DNA of 64,000 nt from an uncultured Lachnospiraceae bacterium (GCA_910586355.1 CAJUHJ010000013.1:30911-94910); one strand, 5' to 3'; shown: positions 1 to 8,080, counted from the first letter of the stretch. Notes: generated by a model from the sequence alone, not told the origin. Numbers and translations are program-made.

Positions 1-2085
1 ATAATTATGGCAGGTAAAGGATTTAAAGATGCAGACAATCAGGCTCCTTTATATCTTCGCACGACAGAAGAAATGCTGGCGGAATTTGACTATTTGGGCA
101 GTGAAAAAGCAGAAGAAATCGTGATTACAAATCCGAATAAAATAGCGGACATGTGTGAAAAAATATCTCCGGTGCGTCCGGATAAATGCCCGCCGGTCAT
201 TGAGAATTCAGACCAGCTATTGCGTGACATCTGTCACAATAAAGCGCATGAAATGTATGGGGATTCTCTCCCGAAAATTGTAGAAGAACGGCTGGAACGT
301 GAATTGAATTCCATCATTTCGAACGGATATGCCGTTATGTATATTATTGCGCAGAAACTTGTATGGAAATCAAATGAAGACGGATACTTAGTCGGTTCAA
401 GGGGTTCCGTCGGTTCGTCTTTTGTTGCCACAATGTCCGGAATTACAGAAGTAAATCCGCTTCAGGCACATTATCTTTGCCCAAACTGCCATTACAACGA
501 TTTTGATTCCCCAGAGGTAAAAGCGTTTTCCGGCAGGGGCGGTTGTGATATGCCGGATAAACGTTGTCCCGTCTGTGGAGAGCCGTTGTCCAAAGAAGGG
601 TTTGATATTCCTTTTGAAACATTCCTTGGATTTAAAGGAAATAAAGAACCGGATATTGATTTGAATTTTTCCGGCGAATATCAGAGTAAAGCACACGCCT
701 ATACAGAAGTTATTTTTGGAAAAGGACAGACGTATCGTGCCGGGACAATCGGTACGCTGGCAGATAAAACAGCATTCGGCTATATCAAAAATTATTATGA
801 AGAACGTGGAATACATAAGAGAAACTGCGAAGTCAGCCGGATTGTGCAGGGCTGCGTCGGAGTGCGCCGGACGACGGGCCAGCATCCGGGTGGTATTATC
901 GTACTGCCGGTTGGAGAAGATATTGATTCCTTTACTCCGGTGCAGCATCCGGCAAATGATACGACGACAAATATCATTACAACTCATTTTGACTATCATT
1001 CGATTGACCACAATCTTTTAAAACTTGACATTCTTGGGCACGACGATCCGACGATGATTCGTATGCTTGAGGATTTGACAGGAATAGATCCGCAGACAAT
1101 TCCGTTAGACGACGCATCTGTGATGTCTCTGTTTAAAAATACGGACGCTCTTTTAGTGACGCCGGAAGAGATTGGCGGCTGTCAGCTTGGGGCGCTTGGA
1201 ATACCGGAATTTGGCACAGATTTTGCCATGCAGATGGTAATTGACGCGAAACCGCAGGAATTTTCGGATTTAATACGGATTTCAGGCCTTTCTCATGGTA
1301 CAGACGTATGGCTTGGAAATGCCCAGACATTAATAGAGGAAGGAAAAGCAACAATTTCCACAGCAATCTGCACCCGGGATGATATTATGGTTTATTTGAT
1401 TCATATGGGATTAGACAGCGAACTTTCGTTTACCATTATGGAATCCGTGCGGAAAGGAAAAGGCTTAAAACCGGAATGGGAAAAAGAAATGCTCGCGCAT
1501 GGCGTGCCGGATTGGTATATTTGGTCCTGCAAAAAGATTAAATACATGTTCCCGAAGGCACATGCAGCGGCATATGTTATGATGGCGTGGCGGATTGCCT
1601 ACTGCAAAGTTTTTTATCCGCTTGCATATTATGCATCCTATTTTAGCATTCGCGCCACTGGGTTTAATTATGAACTGATGTGCCAGGGAGAAGAGCGGCT
1701 TGCATATTTTATGCGGGATTATGAACAGCGGAAAGATAAACTCTCAAAAAAAGAACAGGATACCTACCGTGATATGCGGATTGTACAGGAAATGTATGCG
1801 CGGGGATTTGAATTTCTGCCATTGGATATTTATTGTGCAAAAGCAGACCGTTTTCAGATTATGGACGGAAAGCTGATGCCATCGCTTAGTACGATTGACG
1901 GATTGGGGGAAAAAGCTGCAGAAGCAGTGGAAGAAGCGGCAAAAGACGGCGCTTTCCTCTCGAAAGACGATTTTAGGCAGCGGACAAAAGCCAGTAAAAC
2001 GGTGGTTGATTTGATGGCAGACTTAGGAATTCTAGCAGATTTGCCGGAATCGAATCAGTTGTCTTTATTTGATTTTGCCGGATAA
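1..2085 (+). CDS. polC: DNA polymerase III alpha subunit, PolC type (3' part)
   Basis: This is the C-terminal 694 residues of the Gram-positive replicative polymerase. The frame is open to the left edge, so the true start lies upstream; full PolC is about 1,430-1,450 residues. Visible features are the palm motif GSRGSVGSS (about residues 131-139), the PolC zinc cluster with two Cys pairs (CPNC near 160, CPVC near 190), the catalytic aspartates in PDIDLNF (about 217-223) and the FPKAHAAAY motif. The last residues contain QLSLF, a canonical beta-clamp-binding peptide. The N-terminal OB and 3'-5' exonuclease domains are outside the window. Identification is secure. Confidence 0.97.
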   Translation: MIMAGKGFKDADNQAPLYLRTTEEMLAEFDYLGSEKAEEIVITNPNKIADMCEKISPVRPDKCPPVIENSDQLLRDICHNKAHEMYGDSLPKIVEERLERELNSIISNGYAVMYIIAQKLVWKSNEDGYLVGSRGSVGSSFVATMSGITEVNPLQAHYLCPNCHYNDFDSPEVKAFSGRGGCDMPDKRCPVCGEPLSKEGFDIPFETFLGFKGNKEPDIDLNFSGEYQSKAHAYTEVIFGKGQTYRAGTIGTLADKTAFGYIKNYYEERGIHKRNCEVSRIVQGCVGVRRTTGQHPGGIIVLPVGEDIDSFTPVQHPANDTTTNIITTHFDYHSIDHNLLKLDILGHDDPTMIRMLEDLTGIDPQTIPLDDASVMSLFKNTDALLVTPEEIGGCQLGALGIPEFGTDFAMQMVIDAKPQEFSDLIRISGLSHGTDVWLGNAQTLIEEGKATISTAICTRDDIMVYLIHMGLDSELSFTIMESVRKGKGLKPEWEKEMLAHGVPDWYIWSCKKIKYMFPKAHAAAYVMMAWRIAYCKVFYPLAYYASYFSIRATGFNYELMCQGEERLAYFMRDYEQRKDKLSKKEQDTYRDMRIVQEMYARGFEFLPLDIYCAKADRFQIMDGKLMPSLSTIDGLGEKAAEAVEEAAKDGAFLSKDDFRQRTKASKTVVDLMADLGILADLPESNQLSLFDFAG

Positions 2086-2099
2086 ATTCGTTGTTTATG

Positions 2100-2137
2100 A
2101 AATAAAAATGCACCGTAACGGTTGAAAGTTACGGTGC
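2100..2137 (-). terminator. Rho-independent terminator downstream of tRNA-Thr
   Basis: A perfect 10-bp stem (GCACCGTAAC at 2110-2119 with GTTACGGTGC at 2128-2137) with an 8-nt loop is followed on the minus strand by ATTTTTATTT. This places it just 3' of the minus-strand tRNA. On the plus strand the stem is followed by AGATAAAAAAAG, so it is a poor terminator for polC. Confidence 0.75.
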
Positions 2138-2152
2138 AGATAAAAAAAGAAA

Positions 2153-2225
<73 letters not shown>

Positions 2226-2246
2226 ATTTCTGAACCACACTTGTTT

Positions 2247-2275
2247 AGTATATACTTTTTTGAAAAAAATTTCAA
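2247..2275 (-). promoter_or_regulatory. Sigma-A promoter of tRNA-Thr
   Basis: On the minus strand a -35 TTGAAA (2270-2275) is separated by exactly 17 nt from a -10 TATACT (2247-2252), which ends about 21 nt before the tRNA. Confidence 0.8.
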
Positions 2276-2329
2276 TAGTTTTTTTTAAAAAAACAGGAAA
2301 ATTTTAACAGAATCAAAAATAAAAAAATC

Positions 2330-2358
2330 TTGACAAGAATTCCCTTATCTTTTATGAT
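2330..2358 (+). promoter_or_regulatory. Sigma-A promoter of the rplU operon
   Basis: A consensus -35 TTGACA (2330-2335) is followed after 17 nt by TATGAT (2353-2358). It sits upstream of the structured rplU leader, about 55 nt from the divergent tRNA promoter. Confidence 0.85.
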
Positions 2359-2364
2359 ATATGA

Positions 2365-2450
2365 GTATGCCGCACAGCGAGGCTTAAGTTTGTATCGTAT
2401 GTTTCATATGATACAGCGCCGCAGCTGGCGAGTAATGATAATAGGAGGTG
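2365..2450 (+). promoter_or_regulatory. L21 leader RNA (autoregulatory 5' UTR)
   Basis: The roughly 90-nt leader contains two hairpins: a 10-bp stem closed by a TTT loop (2392-2401 with 2405-2414) and CGCC/GGCG (2417-2430), followed by the strong ribosome site AGGAGGTG (2443-2450). Position and layout match the L21 leader family described upstream of rplU-prp-rpmA in Firmicutes, where L21 is thought to control its own operon. Assignment rests on position and structure; a covariance-model match was not run. Confidence 0.65.
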
Positions 2451-2454
2451 CCAT

Positions 2455-2760
2455 ATGTACGCAATTATAGCAACAGGCGGCAAGCAGTATAAAGTATCCG
2501 AAGGCGATATCATTACCATTGAAAAGCTTGGTGTCGAAGCTGGTGAAAAAGTTACTTTTGACGAGGTGATTGCAGTATCTGACAATGGATTAAAAGTTGG
2601 GGATGCAGTAGCAAATGCAAAAGTAGAAGCTTCTGTAATTAAAGAAGGCAGAGGCAAAAAAATTATCGTATATAAATACAAGAGAAAGACCGGCTATCAT
2701 AAGAAAAACGGACATAGACAAGCGTTTACACAGGTGAAAATCGAAAAAATAGCTTTATGA
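2455..2760 (+). CDS. rplU: Large ribosomal subunit protein bL21
   Basis: A 101-residue protein of normal length for L21, with the family start [14 protein letters not shown] and the basic C-terminal [14 protein letters not shown] segment that contacts 23S rRNA. The start is fixed by AGGAGGTG five bases upstream. It is the first gene of rplU-prp-rpmA; its stop overlaps the prp start (ATGA). Confidence 0.98.
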   Translation: MYAIIATGGKQYKVSEGDIITIEKLGVEAGEKVTFDEVIAVSDNGLKVGDAVANAKVEASVIKEGRGKKIIVYKYKRKTGYHKKNGHRQAFTQVKIEKIAL

Positions 2761-3098
2761 TTCAAGTGACAGTGTTGAAAAATTACAATGGGCAATTTAC
2801 CGGTTTTAGCTGCTGTGGCCATTCGGGTTATGCGAATATAGGAAAGGATATTGTATGCGCGGGAGTTTCTGCTCTTGTAATTAATACTATAAATTCTATT
2901 TCCGCATATACCAATGAAAAAATTTCGGTAGAATCAGATGAAGATACAGGTATGATATTGCTGCGGTTTTTGCATCCGGCAGGACATGATGCAGAACTGC
3001 TTGTGAAATCTCTGATTTTAGGTCTTCAAGGAATACAGCAGTCTTATGGAGCCGATTATATTGACCTTGACTTTAAGGAGGTATTAGAAGATGTTTAA
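2757..3098 (+). CDS. prp: Ribosomal-processing cysteine protease Prp
   Basis: A 113-residue member of the YsxB/Prp family. The conserved GHSGYA motif carries the catalytic His (about residue 22), and [10 protein letters not shown] carries the catalytic Cys (about 34). In Firmicutes Prp removes the N-terminal extension of L27, which is essential for translation. The substrate is encoded next door and has the matching cleavage site. It overlaps rplU by 4 nt and rpmA by 8 nt, suggesting translational coupling. Confidence 0.95.
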   Translation: MIQVTVLKNYNGQFTGFSCCGHSGYANIGKDIVCAGVSALVINTINSISAYTNEKISVESDEDTGMILLRFLHPAGHDAELLVKSLILGLQGIQQSYGADYIDLDFKEVLEDV

Positions 3099-3381
3099 TA
3101 TGAACCTTCAGTTTTTTGCACATAAAAAGGGAGTTGGTTCTACAAAAAACGGACGTGATTCCGAATCCAAGCGATTAGGTGCAAAAAGAGCAGATGGACA
3201 GTTTGTAAAAGCTGGAAATATTTTATACAGACAGCGTGGTACTAAGATTCATCCTGGTACGAACGTAGGCATTGGCGGAGACGATACATTATTCGCTTTG
3301 ACCGATGGTATATTAAGGTTTGAAAGAAAAGGAAGAGATAAGAAAAAGGCTTCCGTCTATCCAGTAGCCAGCAACGAATAA
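3091..3381 (+). CDS. rpmA: Large ribosomal subunit protein bL27 with Prp-cleaved extension
   Basis: A 96-residue L27. The N-terminus reads [14 protein letters not shown]: the [10 protein letters not shown] boundary is the Prp cleavage site known from other Firmicutes, leaving mature L27 starting AHKKG. AAGGAGG (about 3075-3081) serves the ATG at 3091; an in-frame ATG at 3100 would also keep the cleavage site. The gene closes the ribosomal-protein part of the operon before obgE. Confidence 0.97.
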   Translation: MFNMNLQFFAHKKGVGSTKNGRDSESKRLGAKRADGQFVKAGNILYRQRGTKIHPGTNVGIGGDDTLFALTDGILRFERKGRDKKKASVYPVASNE

Positions 3382-3390
3382 GAAGATTTG

Positions 3391-3418
3391 ATAGACCCGA
3401 CTTTTACGCCGGGTCTAT
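3391..3418 (+). terminator. Hairpin between rpmA and obgE (partial terminator)
   Basis: A 9-bp GC-rich stem (ATAGACCCG at 3391-3399, CGGGTCTAT at 3410-3418) with a 10-nt loop is followed by only a weak T stretch (TGTTACGTT). It probably attenuates rather than stops transcription into obgE. Confidence 0.5.
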
Positions 3419-3494
3419 TGTTACGTTAGCTGTAAGGTATCCTCCAAAACTTGCTTGTAGTAAGTTTATGGGGATTTTAATTGAGGTGAATACA

Positions 3495-4778
3495 ATGTTT
3501 GCGGATCGAGCAAAAATTATTATAAAATCAGGAAAAGGCGGAAATGGCCATATTAGTTTCCGTCGTGAAAAATATGTTCCAAACGGCGGCCCTGACGGCG
3601 GGGACGGAGGTAAAGGCGGAGATATTATATTTCAGGCAGACGAGGGAATCAATACTCTAAGCGATTATCGTCATAAACGCAAGTTTTCGGCTCAAAATGG
3701 CGAAGATGGCGGAAAAAAGAACTGTCATGGGAAAAATGGCGAAGATTTAATTTTAAAAGTTCCTCAAGGAACTGTGGTAAAAGATGCAGCTTCTGGAAAA
3801 GTAATTGCAGATATTTCCGGCAAAAATCAAAGACAGGTCATTTTAAAAGGCGGCAGGGGCGGTCTGGGCAACCAGAATTTTGCGACAGCTACCATGCAGG
3901 CACCCAAATATGCCCAGCCGGGGCAGGAAGCAATTGAAATTGAAGTGATGTTAGAATTAAAAGTAATCGCCGATGTTGGTTTGGTCGGTTTTCCAAATGT
4001 AGGAAAGTCTACACTTTTATCCCGAGTAACAAATGCACAGCCCAAAATTGCCAATTATCATTTTACAACGTTAAGTCCCAATTTAGGTGTTGTCGATTTA
4101 GATGGTGGAAAAGGTTTTGTTATGGCAGATATTCCAGGTCTGATTGAGGGGGCTTCTGAGGGAATTGGACTTGGGCACGAATTTTTGCGCCATATTGAAC
4201 GGACGAAGGTAATGATTCATATTGTGGATGCAGCTTCGGTGGAAGGAAGAGACCCGATCGAAGATATTAAAACGATAAATCAGGAATTAAATGCTTACCA
4301 TCCGGATTTGTTAAAAAAACCTCAGGTAATCGCAGCTAATAAAATAGATGCAATTTATGACAAGAAAGATGATATTATAGACAAGCTTGCGGCAGAATTT
4401 GAAGAATCAGGCATAAAAGTATTTCCAATTTCTGCAGTCAGCGGCCAGGGATTGAAACAACTTTTATATTATGTCAGTGGTTTGTTGGAAGATTTAGGAG
4501 ATACGACCGTAGTGTACGAAGCGGAATATAACCCTGCTTCCAGCTTATTTAAAGAAGATTCTTATACCATTGAACGGGCAGACGACGCTGCCTTTGTAGT
4601 CGAAGGGCCTAAAATTGATAAAATGTTGGGTTATACCAATATTGAGTCGGAAAAAGGATTTCTCTTTTTTCAGAAATTTTTAAAAGAACAGGGGATTTTA
4701 GAGGCTTTAGAAAAGCGGGGTATCCAGGATGGCGATACAGTCCGTATGTATGGGCATGAATTTGATTATTATAAATAG
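3495..4778 (+). CDS. obgE: Obg GTPase, ribosome-assembly and stress GTPase
   Basis: A 427-residue Obg/CgtA. The N-terminal Obg fold is glycine-rich (repeated GG/DGG segments, residues about 1-158). The G domain has GFPNVGKST (about 164-172), DIPGLIEGA and NKID, and a C-terminal OCT domain follows. The family binds 50S particles and acts in ribosome maturation and stress signalling. An in-frame ATG at 3468 exists, but GAGGTG six bases before the ATG at 3495 and the conserved start MFADRAKI support 3495. Confidence 0.97.
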   Translation: MFADRAKIIIKSGKGGNGHISFRREKYVPNGGPDGGDGGKGGDIIFQADEGINTLSDYRHKRKFSAQNGEDGGKKNCHGKNGEDLILKVPQGTVVKDAASGKVIADISGKNQRQVILKGGRGGLGNQNFATATMQAPKYAQPGQEAIEIEVMLELKVIADVGLVGFPNVGKSTLLSRVTNAQPKIANYHFTTLSPNLGVVDLDGGKGFVMADIPGLIEGASEGIGLGHEFLRHIERTKVMIHIVDAASVEGRDPIEDIKTINQELNAYHPDLLKKPQVIAANKIDAIYDKKDDIIDKLAAEFEESGIKVFPISAVSGQGLKQLLYYVSGLLEDLGDTTVVYEAEYNPASSLFKEDSYTIERADDAAFVVEGPKIDKMLGYTNIESEKGFLFFQKFLKEQGILEALEKRGIQDGDTVRMYGHEFDYYK

Positions 4779-4790
4779 AAAGGGAAAAAT

Positions 4791-5084
4791 ATGTTGAATA
4801 GTAAACAAAGGGCATATCTAATGAGTCAGGCAAGCCATTTAACGCCGATTTTTCAGATTGGGAAAGCAAGCCTGACCCCGGAAATTATTACTGCTCTGGA
4901 TACTGCATTAGAGAAACGGGAATTGATAAAAATATCTGTATTAAAGAATTGCTTGGATAATCCAAAAGAACTTGCAGAAACAATTGCCGGCAGGACACGT
5001 TCTCAAGTGGTTCAGGTCATCGGCAAAAAAATTGTATTATTCCGTGTTTCAAAAAAGAAACCTGTGATTATACTGCCAAAGTAA
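4791..5084 (+). CDS. yhbY: YhbY/CRM-domain ribosome-assembly RNA-binding protein
   Basis: A 97-residue single CRM-domain protein. The start LNSKQRAYLMSQASHL, the FQIGKASLTPE segment and the late GKKIVLFR strand are typical of YhbY/YqeI. The family associates with pre-50S particles. It lies 12 nt after obgE and before nadD, the common Firmicutes arrangement. Confidence 0.93.
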   Translation: MLNSKQRAYLMSQASHLTPIFQIGKASLTPEIITALDTALEKRELIKISVLKNCLDNPKELAETIAGRTRSQVVQVIGKKIVLFRVSKKKPVIILPK

Positions 5085-5124
5085 AATGGATATATGATTG
5101 AACGAAAATAAGGGAGCATATAGA

Positions 5125-5745
5125 ATGACGAATACAATACAGCCTAGGAAACTTGGTATCATGGGAGGTACATTTGATCCAATTCATTATGGGCATCTGT
5201 TGCTTGCCCAGAATGCGGCAGAAGAATTTGATTTAGACCAGGTTTTTTTTCTGCCAACGGGAAAATCTCCTCATAAAGCAAACAGCCAGGTGACCAGGCC
5301 GGATATTCGTTGTAAAATGGTCGGGCTGGCAATATCAGATAATCCCAAATTTGAATTATCTATGATAGAGTCACAAAGTACAGATGTCAACTATACGTAT
5401 CTGACCTTACAGAAATTTCATCAGATATATCCTGGTACAAAGTTTTATTTTATCATGGGTGAAGACTCTTTGGATGATTTTAAGAATTGGAAAAATCCGA
5501 AAGAAATCTGCCGTCTGGCATCGCTTCTTGTGGCAGTACGCAACGATCTCGGAAATACGATACAAAGGAAAGTATTAAATACAGTAAATGATTATTCTGC
5601 GGATATTCATATACTTCATACGCCAAATGTATCAATTTCATCCAGAGAAATTCGGAAACGTATTCAATTAGGAAAAACGGTACAGTATATGCTTCCAAAA
5701 GAAGTAGAAACATTTATTAGAATGAATTCTCTTTATTTAGGATAG
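5125..5745 (+). CDS. nadD: Nicotinate-nucleotide adenylyltransferase
   Basis: A 206-residue NadD, which adenylylates nicotinate mononucleotide to deamido-NAD. The nucleotidyltransferase signature GGTFDPIHYGHL is near the N-terminus and the ISSREIRKR motif is near residue 180. A TTG at 5098 is in frame, but AGGGAG (5111-5116) eight bases before the ATG at 5125 fixes the start. It is paired with yqeK as in many Firmicutes. Confidence 0.96.
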   Translation: MTNTIQPRKLGIMGGTFDPIHYGHLLLAQNAAEEFDLDQVFFLPTGKSPHKANSQVTRPDIRCKMVGLAISDNPKFELSMIESQSTDVNYTYLTLQKFHQIYPGTKFYFIMGEDSLDDFKNWKNPKEICRLASLLVAVRNDLGNTIQRKVLNTVNDYSADIHILHTPNVSISSREIRKRIQLGKTVQYMLPKEVETFIRMNSLYLG

Positions 5746-5758
5746 GATGGGAACGATT

Positions 5759-6337
5759 ATGACAGAACTTTTAAAAGATATGAAAAAACAATTGAAAAAA
5801 GAACTGGATAAAAATCGTTATCAGCATACACTCGGAGTCATGTATACGGCTTCATGCCTTGCTATGCGGTATGGCGGCGATATGCACCAGGCAATGACAG
5901 CCGGACTGCTGCATGATTGTGCAAAATGTATACCAGGAGAAAAGCAGCTTCATCTGTGTAAAAAGCACCATATTTCTATACGGGATGCAGAATACAAAAA
6001 CCCTGTGCTTCTCCACGCAAAACTAGGCGCATTTTTTGCAAAAACAGCTTATGGCGTTAAAAATCCAGAAATTCTTCATGCAATTCTAGTACACACAACC
6101 GGAGCGCCAGAGATGAATCTTTTAGATAAAATTTTGTTTGTTGCGGATTATATTGAACCCAACCGGGAAAAAGCGCCAAATTTAGCAGAAATTAGAACGA
6201 TTGCATTTGAATCAATCGATGAGGCGGTATTTCGTATTTTACAAGATACAATTCATTTTTTAAATCAGAAGAAAAACGCTATGGATCATACGACCTATGA
6301 TACGTATAAATATTATAAAGAGTTGTTAGATAAATAA
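5759..6337 (+). CDS. yqeK: YqeK-type HD-domain Ap4A hydrolase
   Basis: A 192-residue HD-superfamily phosphohydrolase with metal-binding motifs in HTLGVMYTA, GLLHDCAK and VADYIEPNR. YqeK proteins cleave diadenosine tetraphosphate symmetrically to two ADP. The ATG at 5747 is also possible, but it sits too close to its AGGA; 5759 gives an N-terminus of family length. It follows nadD almost without a gap. Confidence 0.93.
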   Translation: MTELLKDMKKQLKKELDKNRYQHTLGVMYTASCLAMRYGGDMHQAMTAGLLHDCAKCIPGEKQLHLCKKHHISIRDAEYKNPVLLHAKLGAFFAKTAYGVKNPEILHAILVHTTGAPEMNLLDKILFVADYIEPNREKAPNLAEIRTIAFESIDEAVFRILQDTIHFLNQKKNAMDHTTYDTYKYYKELLDK

Positions 6338-6358
6338 TTTTTAAAAGAGGAGTACAAT

Positions 6359-6706
6359 ATGGATGCAAAAGAAATGGTAAAATTAGCTTATCAGGCATTA
6401 GATGAAAAAAAAGCAAAAGATATAAAAGTAATTGATATAAGCAATCTTTCTGTAATTGCAGATTATTTTGTAATAGCAGACGGAGAAAATCAAAATCAGC
6501 TTCAGGCTATGCAGGACTCCGTAGATGAAGTATTTGATAAAGCAGGGGTTTGCGTAAAACAAATAGAAGGCAATCAAAAGTCTACGTGGATTCTTATGGA
6601 TTATGGCGATATAATCGTGCATATTTTTTCGAAAGAAGACCGTTTGTTTTATGATTTAGAGCGAATTTGGAGAGATGGAACAATCATTGATGTTGATTCA
6701 TTATAA
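6359..6706 (+). CDS. rsfS: Ribosome silencing factor RsfS
   Basis: A 115-residue RsfS/YbeB/iojap protein. The core IDISNLSVIADYFVIADGEN and the WILMDYGDIIVHIF segment match the family. It binds uL14 on the large subunit and blocks subunit joining under nutrient limitation. It is the last gene of the rplU-to-rsfS run and is followed by a terminator. Confidence 0.96.
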   Translation: MDAKEMVKLAYQALDEKKAKDIKVIDISNLSVIADYFVIADGENQNQLQAMQDSVDEVFDKAGVCVKQIEGNQKSTWILMDYGDIIVHIFSKEDRLFYDLERIWRDGTIIDVDSL

Positions 6707-6727
6707 AAGAATAAAATTACTATGCTT

Positions 6728-6755
6728 CCCGCAGCAACAGATGCTGCGGGTTTTT
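6728..6755 (+). terminator. Rho-independent terminator after rsfS
   Basis: A perfect 8-bp stem (CCCGCAGC/GCTGCGGG, 6728-6735 and 6743-6750) is followed immediately by TTTTT. No T-run follows on the minus strand, so it serves the plus-strand operon rather than lexA. Confidence 0.9.
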
Positions 6756-6760
6756 ACTAT

Positions 6761-7375
6761 CTAAAAAAAGCGAACTACTCCAAATACAACGCCAAGAATA
6801 GATACTTCATTTACAATTATTGGTTCCATTTCGTCATTTTCTGGCTGAAGCCTATAATATCCGTCTTCTTTATAATATGTTTTTACTGTGGCAGAATCTT
6901 CAATTAATGCAACGACGATATCTTTGTCTAAAGCAGTAGACTGCTGTCTGACGAGAATCGTATCGCCGTTTAAAATTCCGGCATTTATCATACTATCGCC
7001 TTTTACGCGCAGCATAAATACATTTTGGTTTGGCATATATTCAGTAGGGATTGGAAAATAATTCTCAATATTTTCAGTTGCAAGAATCGGCTGGCCAGCT
7101 GCAACGCTTCCGATAATTGGAACATTTACGACTTCTCTTCTGGTTAGGTTAAATGTATCGTCTAAAATTTCAATTGCACGCGGCTTTGTTGGGTCTTTAC
7201 GAATATATCCGTTCTTTTCGAGGGATTCTAAGTGAGAGTGAACAGAAGACGTGGATTTTAAATGAACTGCTTCACAAATTTCACGCACAGCAGGAGGATA
7301 CCCTTTGTTTAAAATCTGCTGTTTGATATATTCTAAAATTTCTGTTTGTTTTGCAGTAATCTTTCCATAAGACAT
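6761..7375 (-). CDS. lexA: LexA SOS repressor
   Basis: A 204-residue LexA. The N-terminal winged helix begins SYGKITAKQTEILEYI, with recognition helix residues near SVHSHLESLEKNGYI. The self-cleavage Ala-Gly bond is in VAAGQPI, the catalytic Ser in GDSM and the Lys in ATVKTYY. RecA-stimulated autocleavage relieves repression. AAGGAGG precedes the start. The gene faces a YneA-like gene across a region with LexA-box-like sequences. Confidence 0.97.
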   Translation of the reverse strand: MSYGKITAKQTEILEYIKQQILNKGYPPAVREICEAVHLKSTSSVHSHLESLEKNGYIRKDPTKPRAIEILDDTFNLTRREVVNVPIIGSVAAGQPILATENIENYFPIPTEYMPNQNVFMLRVKGDSMINAGILNGDTILVRQQSTALDKDIVVALIEDSATVKTYYKEDGYYRLQPENDEMEPIIVNEVSILGVVFGVVRFF

Positions 7376-7417
7376 AATAAAACCTCCTTGTATCTATATG
7401 TTTGATATTATTTTTTC

Positions 7418-7446
7418 AGTATATCATATCCGGCTTAAAAAAGCAA
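7418..7446 (-). promoter_or_regulatory. Probable lexA promoter
   Basis: On the minus strand, -10 TATACT (7418-7423) lies 17 nt from a weak -35 TTGCTT (7441-7446). A half-site resembling the LexA box (ATATGTTTG on the plus strand, about 7396-7404) falls just downstream of the start point, consistent with autoregulation. Confidence 0.6.
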
Positions 7447-7457
7447 ACGGATATTCA

Positions 7458-7469
7458 GAAAATATGTTC
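7458..7469. promoter_or_regulatory. Candidate LexA box 1
   Basis: GAAAATATGTTC is a near-palindrome one base away from the symmetric GAACATATGTTC, close to the Gram-positive SOS box. It lies between the two divergent promoters, just upstream of the -35 of the YneA-like gene. Confidence 0.6.
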
Positions 7470-7479
7470 TATTTTCATA

Positions 7480-7508
7480 TTGACAAACATTAGTTCTGAA
7501 TATATAAT
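7480..7508 (+). promoter_or_regulatory. Consensus promoter of the YneA-like gene
   Basis: TTGACA (7480-7485), a 17-nt spacer and TATAAT (7503-7508) form a perfect sigma-A promoter. LexA-like boxes flank it on both sides, so it is expected to be silent unless LexA is cleaved. Confidence 0.85.
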
Positions 7509-7513
7509 TGAAC

Positions 7514-7527
7514 CAAACAAATGTTTG
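7514..7527. promoter_or_regulatory. Candidate LexA box 2
   Basis: CAAACAAATGTTTG is a 14-bp near-perfect palindrome resembling the CGAACRNRYGTTYG-type SOS operator. It covers the predicted transcription start of the YneA-like gene. Confidence 0.6.
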
Positions 7528-7562
7528 AGAATTTTTGTTCGAATAAAGAAGGAGAGCCGGAT

Positions 7563-7895
7563 ATGGAAAATAATAAAAAATTTTTAAAAAATAAGAGAAT
7601 ACGAGCAGCAGCATTTTTTCTGGCTGCTGTGCTGATGACGGGAGGCAGCATATCTGGTTTTGCCAGTTTAAGAAATGAAGAAGAGAAAATTTATAAATAT
7701 TACACTAGTATTTCCATCAAAAAAGGGGATACTTTATGGAGTATTGCTTCTGAATATATGACAGCTGAATATGATAGTATAGAAGAGTATATAATGGAAG
7801 TTAAGAAATTGAACCATATAAGCGGAAACAAAATTTATACAGGAAAATATCTTACAATTCCATATTATTCGGCAGAAAGCACAAGCTTAAATTAG
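7563..7895 (+). CDS. YneA-like LysM protein, probable SOS cell-division inhibitor
   Basis: A 110-residue protein with a basic N-terminus, one membrane segment (about residues 14-33, AAAFFLAAVLMTGG) and a LysM domain (about 47-100: SISIKKGDTLWSIASEY ... KIYTGKYLTIPY). Architecture and position, divergent from lexA, match YneA, which delays division during the SOS response in Bacillus. Sequence identity to YneA outside LysM is not obvious, so the function is inferred from architecture and context. The ATG at 7563 has AAGGAG eight bases upstream; an upstream in-frame ATG at 7521 lies inside LexA box 2. Confidence 0.8.
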   Translation: MENNKKFLKNKRIRAAAFFLAAVLMTGGSISGFASLRNEEEKIYKYYTSISIKKGDTLWSIASEYMTAEYDSIEEYIMEVKKLNHISGNKIYTGKYLTIPYYSAESTSLN

Positions 7896-7932
7896 CAAAA
7901 ATCATTATAAAAAAATAAATTTCATAAAAAAC

Positions 7933-7973
7933 TTGTAAATAGTTAGCTGTTATGATAGTATAATAGACAGCTA
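7933..7973 (+). promoter_or_regulatory. Probable PTS operon promoter with overlapping inverted repeat
   Basis: TATAAT (7959-7964) is a clear -10; the best upstream element, TTGTAA (7933-7938), is 20 nt away, so the promoter is not canonical. An inverted repeat TAGCTGT/ACAGCTA (7944-7950, 7967-7973) brackets the -10 with a 16-nt centre, as expected for an operator of a dimeric regulator. The regulator is not identifiable. Confidence 0.5.
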
Positions 7974-8003
7974 TTAGCGTTAGGACTTAATAAATTTTAA
8001 AAA

Positions 8004-8057
8004 CAGATACTGTCTAAATCTGCTATCAAATTCACAATAGAGATTCTACCGTATCTG
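8004..8057 (+). promoter_or_regulatory. Long stem-loop in the PTS operon leader
   Basis: The 5' UTR can fold into one long hairpin. The outer stem is CAGATAC/GTATCTG (8004-8010, 8051-8057). The inner stem pairs AATCT+CTAT with ATAG+AGATT (8017-8026 and 8037-8045, one bulged G). It ends 12 nt before the ribosome site of the EIIA gene. It does not resemble the RAT sites bound by BglG/GlcT antiterminators and has no terminator T-run. Confidence 0.55.
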
Positions 8058-8080
8058 AAGTAGAAATGGAGGGAAATCAT

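Noticed and set aside
397..1011. Long open frame of about 200 codons opposite polC
   Set aside because: It lies wholly antisense to conserved PolC motifs and has no ribosome site or recognisable protein features.
2100..2137. Terminator of polC
   Set aside because: The T-run lies on the minus-strand side of the hairpin; on the plus strand it is followed by AGATAAAA, so it fits the tRNA instead.
8004..8057. RAT antiterminator or riboswitch before the PTS operon
   Set aside because: No match to RAT target sequences, no overlapping terminator, no antiterminator gene nearby and no known metabolite-riboswitch core.
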